This document shows, one piece after another, positions 1-6,022 of a DNA stretch of 9,833 nucleotides. The DNA is taken from NCBI GenBank assembly GCA_052386635.1, contig JBQTJY010000094.1, positions 1 through 9,833 on the forward strand. The letters are read 5' to 3'. The number at the start of each line of letters is the position of its first letter. The first letter of the stretch is position 1. Source of the DNA: VHBM01 sp052386635 (GTDB lineage Archaea > Thermoproteota > Nitrososphaeria > Nitrososphaerales > Nitrosopumilaceae). The translations under genes and the position numbers were made by a program. A model generated the notes under the pieces. That model searched no databases and was not told the DNA's origin. It saw only the letters and a list, made by a program, of their open reading frames with translations.

Positions 1-465
1 TACAAGCTCGCCTATTCTCATTCCACTTGCAACTAGCATTAAAATGACTACCTGGAGTTTTGTCGTAATGTTTCTCAAAACTCTCAGTATGATCTCTTTT
101 GTTAGTGGTTCCTCTCGGTATCTCCTAGCCTTTGGAAGTTTTACTAGCTGCCTAAAATCCTCTGAATAGATCTTTATTTCGACATATCGAAGATATCCTT
201 TGACTGCAGAAATACAAAGCTTGACTGTTTTTGGTCTAAGGTTTTTTGAGTCAAGATAGGCAACAAACTCGTTTAGAATCTTGTAAGGATTCAGTTTTTG
301 TGTATTTATCATCTCTACGATTGTTAAAAGTGTACTTTGGTATTGTTGAGCTACAAAGTTTTCAAAGTGTATGAGGCCGTTTTTGTAGCTATTTTTAGTG
401 TTGAGGCTGTGAGATTGAATGTACATGGAGTTCAAAAATGATTCTACTGAATTCTCTGTTTGCAA
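1..465 (-). CDS. Tyrosine recombinase / integrase (XerA-like), N-terminal part, runs off the left edge
   Basis: Read on the minus strand, an open frame runs from a TTG at 465 to the window edge, giving 155 residues with no stop. The end contains ASGMRIGELV, which matches box I of tyrosine recombinases; Arg150 is the expected catalytic arginine, and its position is close to that of the same residue in XerC/XerD. The preceding ~110 residues (S.NTK.SYKNGL.HFENFV; RPKTVKL.ISAVKGYLRYVEI) look like the helical SAM-like core-binding domain. The remaining catalytic residues (Lys, His-x-x-Arg, Tyr) would lie outside the window. The enzyme would cut and rejoin DNA, either as a chromosome-dimer resolvase (XerA) or as the integrase of a mobile element; the fragment cannot decide. 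Start alternatives are a TTG at 468 and an ATG at 426. The frame is closed by a stop at 487-489. Confidence 0.85.
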   Translation of the reverse strand, partial: MQTENSVESFLNSMYIQSHSLNTKNSYKNGLIHFENFVAQQYQSTLLTIVEMINTQKLNPYKILNEFVAYLDSKNLRPKTVKLCISAVKGYLRYVEIKIYSEDFRQLVKLPKARRYREEPLTKEIILRVLRNITTKLQVVILMLVASGMRIGELV

Positions 466-482
466 CAAATCTGTGACGACTA

Positions 483-529
483 ACTCTTACAAAAAAGTTG
501 AATGTTAATCATCGTCGTAAGAGTGATTA
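483..529. promoter_or_regulatory. Divergent control region with two interleaved inverted repeats
   Basis: Between the divergent recombinase and protease genes, ACTCTTAC (483-490) is the exact reverse complement of GTAAGAGT (517-524), 26 bp apart. A second pair, TAATCA (506-511) and TGATTA (524-529), flanks a 12-bp spacer. The second pair has the size of a dimeric repressor site. It lies just upstream of the probable promoter of the protease cluster and also upstream of the recombinase start, so it could affect both. No cognate regulator is identified, and short inverted repeats in AT-rich DNA can arise by chance. Confidence 0.35.
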
Positions 530-534
530 GTAAG

Positions 535-541
535 AATTATA
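535..541 (+). promoter_or_regulatory. Putative TATA box of the htrA-cofG-cofH-pmbA cluster
   Basis: The AATTATA stretch is centred about 29 bp before the TTG at 568. This matches the box-to-start distance seen at other genes here and would give a leaderless or almost leaderless message. A second AT-rich stretch, TTATAAA (550-556), is too close to the TTG to direct a transcript that includes it. Confidence 0.4.
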
Positions 542-567
542 GATAAACGTTATAAACTGTCTTCGAA

Positions 568-1707
568 TTGGATAAATCATCGCTTATAGCAGGCAGCGCG
601 TTAGGTGCCACTGTAGTTTTAATCATATTTGCTTTTGTATTATCAGGCCCAGCAAAAAATTTACAGCCAGAAATCGTTGTCACAAATGGTCATGATGTAA
701 GTACAGTTGGCGAGATCACACCAATTGCTACAAAAAATGATTTAACCTTGACACAGCTATTTGAGCAAGCTGAATCAGGAGTGGTAAGAGTAACTGTAGA
801 CAGAGCAGAAGGCTCTGGAAGGAGCGGAGTTGGCTCAGGTTTTGTTTATGATGCAAAAGGCAATCTAATTACCAACGCACATGTGGTTCAAGATTCTCAA
901 AAGATAACTGTAACATTTCTTGATGGTAGTTCCTATAAGGCACAAATTGTTGGAGTAGATCGTTTTACTGATATAGCGGTAATCAAGGTAGATACAGACC
1001 CTTCTTTAATGCATCCACTATCTATTGGAGACTCTTCTAGTCTCAAAGTTGGGGAAGCCGTAGCTGCAATTGGCAATCCATTTGGACTTTCTGGTTCTAT
1101 GACTGCTGGAATAGTAAGTCAGCTTGGAAGAATACTGCCCTCTCAAGACTCTGCCTTTTCAATTCCAGACGTAATACAAACCGATGCGGCAATAAATCCT
1201 GGAAATTCAGGTGGACCACTTTTAAACATGAGAGGTGAGGTCGTTGGCATAAACACTGCAATTCAATCTGCAACTGGTGAGTTTTCAGGTGTTGGTTTTG
1301 CAGTTCCATCAAAAACGATTTCAAAAATTGTTCCAGAGTTAATTACTGAAGGAGTATATCATCATCCTTGGATGGGAATTGCAGGAAGAGATATTGATCC
1401 TGATCTTGCTAGTGTTCTTGGTTTGGAAGATGCAAAAGGATTTCTAGTGATTACAGTAGTAGAGGACAGTCCAGCAGACAAGGCTGGCATTCATGGTTCT
1501 AGTGAAACTGTAGAAGTTGATGGCGTAAGCTATCAGATAGGTGGAGACATAATTGTGTCAGTTGATAGAAAAGAGGTAAGAAAAATAGATGATATTTTAG
1601 TTCATCTTCAACGAGAAAAAGCAGTGGGGGACAGTATGGTATTACAAGTTTTACGTGATGGACGGGTTTCTGATTTTACTTTAATACTTGAAGAAAGGCC
1701 ACAATAA
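568..1707 (+). CDS. htrA: Membrane-anchored HtrA/Deg-family serine protease with one PDZ domain
   Basis: This is an envelope quality-control protease of the trypsin-like S1C family. Residues 7-26 form a hydrophobic N-terminal segment (uncleaved anchor or signal peptide), so the protease domain should face outside the membrane. The full triad is visible: His105 in TNAHVV, Asp135 in DIAVIKV, and Ser214 in PGNSGGPL. GNPFGL at 169-174 is also typical of the family. A single PDZ domain occupies roughly residues 268-376 and should bind C-terminal tails of substrates or regulate activity, as in DegS-like members. Length (379 aa) fits a one-PDZ HtrA. The start is TTG; it gives the complete anchor and lies ~29 bp from a TATA-like box. 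The downstream cofG frame begins within its last codons, so the two are probably co-transcribed, although no direct functional link to F420 synthesis is evident. Confidence 0.92.
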   Translation: MDKSSLIAGSALGATVVLIIFAFVLSGPAKNLQPEIVVTNGHDVSTVGEITPIATKNDLTLTQLFEQAESGVVRVTVDRAEGSGRSGVGSGFVYDAKGNLITNAHVVQDSQKITVTFLDGSSYKAQIVGVDRFTDIAVIKVDTDPSLMHPLSIGDSSSLKVGEAVAAIGNPFGLSGSMTAGIVSQLGRILPSQDSAFSIPDVIQTDAAINPGNSGGPLLNMRGEVVGINTAIQSATGEFSGVGFAVPSKTISKIVPELITEGVYHHPWMGIAGRDIDPDLASVLGLEDAKGFLVITVVEDSPADKAGIHGSSETVEVDGVSYQIGGDIIVSVDRKEVRKIDDILVHLQREKAVGDSMVLQVLRDGRVSDFTLILEERPQ

Positions 1708-2920
1708 AACTGATACAAGAATAAATACTTCAAGTCGAGCTAATGAGTCGTTGAGTAATCTCATTTTAAATTCTGAAACATTAAATCATATTCTTGAAGG
1801 TAAAGAAATAACATTCGAAGATGCGATTAATGTCTTTAATATTTCAAGACATGATCCTGTGGAACTTTTCAATGCAGCACAAATACTAAGAAACAAAAAC
1901 AAGAAAAATGTTGTCACTTTTTCAAAAAAAGTATTTTTTAATGTAATCAATCTTTGCAGGGACGTTTGCTCTTACTGTACATACAAGGCAGAGCCTGTAG
2001 AATCAAAACTTTCAATGATGAATAAAGACGATATAATTCAGCTTGTACATCTTGCAAAAAAATACAGATGTGTAGAGGCGTTGTTTGTTACAGGCGAACG
2101 ACCAGAGGAAAGATATGATGTTGCAAGAAAATGGTTAAAAAATAACGGCTTTTCAAGCACAGCAGAGTATTTGGTGTATTGCTCTGAAATTGCCCTAGAA
2201 AATGGATTATTTCCTCACACAAATGCCGGAAATCTAACAAAAAATGAGATGAATGATCTTAGAAAAACCAATTCCAGTATGGGATTAATGCTTGAGAACT
2301 CAAGTGAACGACTTGCAGAAAAAAATATGCCACACCAATTTGCCCCAAGTAAAAAGCCAAAGGAGCGATTACGTGTACTTGAAAACGCGGGGGAGCTTGG
2401 CATTCCAATGACTACAGGAATTCTTATTGGGATAGGAGAGACAGAAAATGAAATTATCGAATCTATTTTTGCAATAAAGAAAATCCATGACAAGTTTGGC
2501 ACTATCCAGGAAGTGATTTTACAAAATTTTCAACCAAAAGCAGATACAATCATGTCTGGTTTTCCACCAGTTGATGAAAATTACTTCAAGAGAATTGTTG
2601 CACTAACAAGAGTGATAATGCCTGATATGAACATCCAAATTCCTCCAAATCTTTCACCAAAATCTTATCAAAGTTTTCTTTCTGCTGGCATAAATGATTG
2701 GGGCGGAATATCTCCGTTAACACCTGACTATGTTAATCCAGAATTTTCGTGGCCCAAAATTCAAAATATTGAAGAAGACTGTAAAAAGGCAGGCTTTGAG
2801 CTAAGTGCACGATTTCCTGTTTATCCAGAGTTTTTTTCATTTGTTGATTCAACGATAAGAGATAAAATGTTAGAAATTCAAGACAAGTATGGATTTGTAA
2901 AAAGAGAGTATTGGAAATGA
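1688..2920 (+). CDS. cofG: CofG, 7,8-didemethyl-8-hydroxy-5-deazariboflavin synthase (Fo synthase subunit 1)
   Basis: A radical S-adenosylmethionine enzyme. With the CofH product it closes the deazaflavin ring to make Fo, the chromophore of coenzyme F420, in the cytoplasm (known for the family). The LCRDVCSYC motif supplies Cys90, Cys94 and Cys97, the CX3CX2C ligands of the 4Fe-4S cluster. Further CofG-type motifs are HTNAGNL (177-183), TTGILIGIGET (242-252), IQIPPNL (316-322) and the run GINDWGGISPLTPDYVNP (334-351). CofG rather than CofH is chosen from the LCRD.CSYCTY signature and the GGISP.T.D..NP block. The start is uncertain: the TTG at 1688 overlaps htrA by 20 nt, while the TTG at 1751 (residue 22) would remove a poorly conserved tail and leave a 43-nt gap. 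The end overlaps cofH by ATGA. Confidence 0.93.
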   Translation: MKKGHNKTDTRINTSSRANESLSNLILNSETLNHILEGKEITFEDAINVFNISRHDPVELFNAAQILRNKNKKNVVTFSKKVFFNVINLCRDVCSYCTYKAEPVESKLSMMNKDDIIQLVHLAKKYRCVEALFVTGERPEERYDVARKWLKNNGFSSTAEYLVYCSEIALENGLFPHTNAGNLTKNEMNDLRKTNSSMGLMLENSSERLAEKNMPHQFAPSKKPKERLRVLENAGELGIPMTTGILIGIGETENEIIESIFAIKKIHDKFGTIQEVILQNFQPKADTIMSGFPPVDENYFKRIVALTRVIMPDMNIQIPPNLSPKSYQSFLSAGINDWGGISPLTPDYVNPEFSWPKIQNIEEDCKKAGFELSARFPVYPEFFSFVDSTIRDKMLEIQDKYGFVKREYWK

Positions 2921-4182
2921 CATCTAACGCATCTAGGCTTGATTCACTTTTAAAAAATGCAGATCCACTGATTTCTTCAACACTTGATAAAGCACTGTCA
3001 GAAAAAGAAATAAGTGCAAAGGAGGCTGAGCGACTCTTTTACGCAGATGGACTAGAGTTTCATCTTGTTGGCATGGTTGCTGATGAGCTTCGAAGAAGAC
3101 GAGTTGGAAACATTGTAACTTATGTTGTTAATAGAAACATAAATTTCACAAATGTCTGCATAAAACAATGTGGTTTTTGTGCATTTTCAAGAGACTTTAG
3201 AGAAGAGGAAGGCTATTTTTTACCAACAGATGAGATTGTAAGGCGTGCAAAGGAGGCATATAGTTATGGTGCAACCGAAGTTTGCATTCAGGCTGGCCTG
3301 CCACCAGACATTGAGGCGGATCTTTATGAAAAAATATGTAGACACATAAAAAAAGAAATTCCTGATATTCACATACATGGGTTTTCCCCAGAAGAGGTAC
3401 TATATGGTGCCACAAGATCAGAGATTTCAGTCAAGGAATATCTTTTAAGACTAAAAGATGCAGGTGTTGGAACACTTCCTGGCACTGCCGCTGAGATTTT
3501 AGATCAGAGTTTACGAAATAAAATTTCGCCTGGAAGAATTTCTGTCAAGGATTGGATTGAAGTTATAAAAACAGCTCATAGACTTGGGATAAAATCAACA
3601 TCTACCATCATGTTTGGTCATTTGGAAACGCCCGAAGACAGAACAAAACACATTGCTTTGTTGCGTGATATCCAAAAAGAAACAAATGGTTTTACAGAAT
3701 TTGTACCACTTGATTTTATAGCAAATGAAGCACCCATGTACAAGCACAAGCTGCATGATGGAATAAGAAATGGTGCAAGTGCAAAAGATGTTCTGTTGAT
3801 GCACGCTGTTGCAAGAATCATGCTAAATAATTACATAAACAACATACAGATGTCTTGGGTAAAAGAGGGTCCAAAGTTTTCTCAGATTTTACTAAGTTGG
3901 GGAGCAAATGATTATGGTGGAACCCTAATCAACGAATCCATCTCAACATCTGCTGGTGCACAACATGGCCAGCTTCTCAGGCCAAAAGAAATCAGACATC
4001 TTGTAAGAGAGGCAGGGCGAATCCCAGCAGAAAGAAACACCTCGTATGATATACTTAGAACTTTTGAGCAAGAGCCGCAAGAAAGCGAACTTGATTCCAT
4101 CAAAGATACAGCAAGATTTGATTCGTATTTTGAGCTTGTCAAAATCGACAAATATAGATACAAAAATCAAAGAAAAAACTAG
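2917..4182 (+). CDS. cofH: CofH, 5-amino-6-(D-ribitylamino)uracil--L-tyrosine 4-hydroxyphenyl transferase (Fo synthase subunit 2)
   Basis: A radical SAM enzyme that joins the hydroxyphenyl part of tyrosine to 5-amino-6-ribitylaminouracil, giving the substrate of CofG (known for the family). NRNINFTNVC opens the catalytic region, and Cys81, Cys85 and Cys88 (CIKQCGFC) form the CX3CX2C cluster site. Other family blocks are EVCIQAGLPPD (121-131), HGFSPEEV (154-161), TLPGTAAEIL (186-195), STIMFGHLETPEDR (229-242), EFVPLDFI (261-268) and LLSWGANDYGGTLINESIS (325-343). The ATG at 2917 is preferred over the in-frame TTG at 2911 because it gives the classic 4-nt ATGA overlap with the cofG stop, pointing to translational coupling. 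The length of 421 aa is ordinary for a stand-alone CofH; actinobacteria fuse the two activities in FbiC. Confidence 0.94.
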   Translation: MTSNASRLDSLLKNADPLISSTLDKALSEKEISAKEAERLFYADGLEFHLVGMVADELRRRRVGNIVTYVVNRNINFTNVCIKQCGFCAFSRDFREEEGYFLPTDEIVRRAKEAYSYGATEVCIQAGLPPDIEADLYEKICRHIKKEIPDIHIHGFSPEEVLYGATRSEISVKEYLLRLKDAGVGTLPGTAAEILDQSLRNKISPGRISVKDWIEVIKTAHRLGIKSTSTIMFGHLETPEDRTKHIALLRDIQKETNGFTEFVPLDFIANEAPMYKHKLHDGIRNGASAKDVLLMHAVARIMLNNYINNIQMSWVKEGPKFSQILLSWGANDYGGTLINESISTSAGAQHGQLLRPKEIRHLVREAGRIPAERNTSYDILRTFEQEPQESELDSIKDTARFDSYFELVKIDKYRYKNQRKN

Positions 4183-5541
4183 TTGTCATCAATTGATACT
4201 ATACTATCTTATGCAAAAAGTGTAAAAATTAACGAGTGTGAGACTATTTTTTGCCAAAGCAAGGTTACAACAATTAGAATTACAGACTCTGAAATTGCTG
4301 AAGTAAAGCAAAACTATGAAAAAAAACTTGGCGTACGTATAATTCACCAAAAAAAGATTTTTGGTTCTGAGAGCACGATTTTAGAAAATCCTAGAACAAT
4401 TGTAGATTCAGCACTTAGATTGGCATCTTTTCAAAATCCCAAAACATTTTGGAAATCATTGCCGTCTCAATTAAAAAAAGCATCAATTGGAAAACTATAT
4501 GATAAAAGACTGGCTGAAATTTCTGGCAATAGTGCAGCAGACATTGCACAGCAGATGATCAACTCTGCTTCTGATAGAAAAGTCACAAGCATCACAGGTT
4601 CGTTAAACATTGTATCAGAAAAATTCGAGCTTGAAAACTCAAATGGATTACGATGTTCTGATGATGCAACATACATTTCAGGAACAATCAATGCAGATTC
4701 TGATATTGGTGGCATGGCAGTTTCTGGCATAGGACATGCAAGTTGTAGAACACTTGATGCATTCGATCCTGATACTGTTGGTGACGATGCAAAAAGCATG
4801 TGTATTGATTCAATAAACCCTCAGCGATGTGAAGAAGGAGAATATTCTATAATTTTTGAGCCATACTCTGTTGGCGAGATTTTATCATTTGTCTTTGCAT
4901 CAAATTTTAACCTAAAGACATATTCAGAAAAGCGAAGCTGCTTTTCAGGTATGCTTGGTTCTAAAATAGCAGTAGATGATTTTACTGTGCTTGATAATCC
5001 ACATGCCAACGAAGGAATTGGAAGTAAAAGCTTTGATGATGAAGGAGTGTCTACTCAAGTTAGGCCATTAATTGAAAATGGAATATTCAAAAATGTTTAT
5101 TCAGATTTGTTTGATGCCTTTAAAGAAGAAAAAAGATCATCTGGAAATGCAAGCAGAGAAGGGTCTCCCATGGGCCGCGACTCTCAACCAATACCACAAT
5201 CAGCACCACATAATCTGCATATAACTGGAGGCAAAATGAACAGAGATGAAATCATCAATGAAACCAAACGTGGTTTGCTTGTTGGCCGTCTTTGGTATAC
5301 TTATGCTGTCAATCCAATCAAGGGAGATTTTTCGTGCACAGCACGAAGTGGTGTAAGAATTATTGAAAATGGAAAAATAAAGTCACCAGGAAAATCATTT
5401 AGAATTGTGCATAACTTGCCATTATTGTTACAAAATATTTCTGCGGTTGGAAATGACGAAAAAAATGTTTTACAGTGGGCGTCTCTACCTTCAATTGTAC
5501 CCACACTAAGAGCAGAGAGAATCAAGATCACACCAATATAA
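4183..5541 (+). CDS. pmbA: PmbA-like protein of the TldD/PmbA family (zinc motif absent)
   Basis: Homologous by motifs to the PmbA/TldE side of the TldD-PmbA (TldE) complex, which in bacteria processes peptides such as microcin precursors, with TldD carrying the zinc site. Seen here: an N-terminal repeat-like segment with ITDSEIAEVKQNYEKKLGVRII (residues 33-54), SKSFDDEGV (281-289), GNASREGSPMG (321-331), GLLVGRLWYTYAVNPIKGDFS (364-384), GVRIIENGKI (390-399) and AVGNDE (421-426). Where TldD has HExxxH, this protein reads VGEILSFVFASN (230-241), so no metal site is visible, as in PmbA. No TldD partner lies in the window. The TTG start directly follows the cofH TAG with no spacer, and no ATG is available nearby. 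The tight junction suggests co-transcription with the F420 genes. Peptide processing is inferred from the family, and the substrate is unknown. Confidence 0.85.
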   Translation: MSSIDTILSYAKSVKINECETIFCQSKVTTIRITDSEIAEVKQNYEKKLGVRIIHQKKIFGSESTILENPRTIVDSALRLASFQNPKTFWKSLPSQLKKASIGKLYDKRLAEISGNSAADIAQQMINSASDRKVTSITGSLNIVSEKFELENSNGLRCSDDATYISGTINADSDIGGMAVSGIGHASCRTLDAFDPDTVGDDAKSMCIDSINPQRCEEGEYSIIFEPYSVGEILSFVFASNFNLKTYSEKRSCFSGMLGSKIAVDDFTVLDNPHANEGIGSKSFDDEGVSTQVRPLIENGIFKNVYSDLFDAFKEEKRSSGNASREGSPMGRDSQPIPQSAPHNLHITGGKMNRDEIINETKRGLLVGRLWYTYAVNPIKGDFSCTARSGVRIIENGKIKSPGKSFRIVHNLPLLLQNISAVGNDEKNVLQWASLPSIVPTLRAERIKITPI

Positions 5542-5549
5542 CAATAACA

Positions 5550-5577
5550 CAGGTGTAAAAAAATCACCTGACTGGTG
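5550..5577 (+). terminator. Small hairpin region after the F420 cluster, possible terminator
   Basis: Just after the pmbA stop, CAGGTG (5550-5555) pairs with CACCTG (5565-5570) across a 9-nt A-rich loop. CACC (5565-5568) can alternatively pair with GGTG (5574-5577), and GGTGTAA occurs twice (5552-5558, 5574-5580). Archaeal termination relies mainly on T-tracts rather than hairpins, and there is no T-tract here. The element could therefore be a processing structure or a protein site instead. Confidence 0.3.
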
Positions 5578-5597
5578 TAACAAAGCTCGAGTCATCA

Positions 5598-5606
5598 ATT
5601 AATAAA
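5598..5606 (+). promoter_or_regulatory. Putative TATA box of the winged-helix regulator
   Basis: The AT-rich stretch TTAATAAA is centred about 27 bp before the ATG at 5629. This predicts a leaderless transcript starting at or next to the start codon. The adjoining palindrome fills the space between this box and the start. Confidence 0.5.
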
Positions 5607-5612
5607 GTAAAG

Positions 5613-5629
5613 TACGGTACCATACCGTA
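5613..5629. promoter_or_regulatory. Perfect 17-bp palindromic operator at the start of the regulator gene
   Basis: TACGGTA, a 3-bp spacer CCA, then TACCGTA: seven of seven bases pair. The last base is the A of the ATG start codon. The element lies exactly between the putative TATA box and the predicted start of transcription, where bound protein would block RNA polymerase. Autoregulation by the encoded protein is the simplest inference. Confidence 0.6.
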
Positions 5630-5973
5630 TGAGAGCAAGACTCACCTACATTCCAATAGAAGTAGCTGATCAGTTTGGAGACTTTATAATAAAAAGAGAC
5701 GAACAGGTACTAGATGCAATAAAGGCCAGAGCACGCGACTATAGCACCTTGTCTTTGCTAAAGTTGCTATACCAGCTTAAGAGCACACCTATGACCTTTT
5801 CTGATCTCTATTCAAAGTCAAAGATCAGGATGAAGAGATCATTTCTTAACTATCTGCATCTGTGTGTTGATTATAATTTTGTAAGAAAAGAATCAGTTGG
5901 CCCAAATGTCATCTATTCTATTACAGACAAAGGAAGAGTAATGCTAAACTTGTTTATTCAGAAAAGTAATTAG
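5629..5973 (+). CDS. Small winged-helix-type putative transcriptional regulator (114 aa)
   Basis: A short, basic protein without membrane segments. From about residue 38 the pattern fits a winged helix: a first helix (STLSLLKLLYQL), a second (TFSDLYSKSKI), a putative recognition helix (KRSFLNYLHLCVDYNFV), then a wing (RKESVGPNVIYSITDKGR) and a C-terminal helix. YSITDKGR is characteristic of archaeal MarR/PadR-like winged-helix proteins. The first ~37 residues (RLTYIPIEVADQFGDFIIKRDEQVLDAI when read in pieces) are of unknown role, perhaps dimerisation. There is no ligand or receiver domain. The start is fixed by the ATG located on the edge of the palindrome, with a TATA-like box at the usual leaderless distance. 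The gene stands alone, facing the convergent surface-protein gene. Its targets are unknown; its own promoter is the best candidate. Confidence 0.75.
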   Translation: MRARLTYIPIEVADQFGDFIIKRDEQVLDAIKARARDYSTLSLLKLLYQLKSTPMTFSDLYSKSKIRMKRSFLNYLHLCVDYNFVRKESVGPNVIYSITDKGRVMLNLFIQKSN

Positions 5974-6022
5974 AGTTGTCGTTGTAAAATATATTGTTAT
6001 AATATTTGCGTATCTTCACAGA
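5974..6022. terminator. Convergent intergenic spacer, probable site of termination for both genes
   Basis: These 49 AT-rich bases separate the 3' ends of the regulator (plus) and the surface protein (minus). AAATAT (5987-5992) and ATATTT (6002-6007) form a weak AT-only inverted repeat. The minus-strand reading contains a short TTTT run. No strong hairpin or T-tract is present, so the call rests mostly on gene orientation. Confidence 0.25.

Noticed and set aside
1..567. Insertion sequence or integrated element boundary
   Set aside because: Only part of one recombinase gene is visible. No terminal repeats, transposase, tRNA or att-like duplication could be found in the window.
1688..4182. CofG and CofH as biotin synthase/ThiH-like or MqnC/MqnE menaquinone enzymes
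   Set aside because: The CX3CX2C context (LCRDVCSYC and NVCIKQCGFC) and the paired GGISPLTPDYVNP / GGTLINES blocks fit the Fo synthase subunits, which also occur as neighbours.
4183..5541. Active zinc metalloprotease (TldD)
   Set aside because: No HExxxH-type motif is present at the expected place, and the C-terminal motifs fit the PmbA side of the family.
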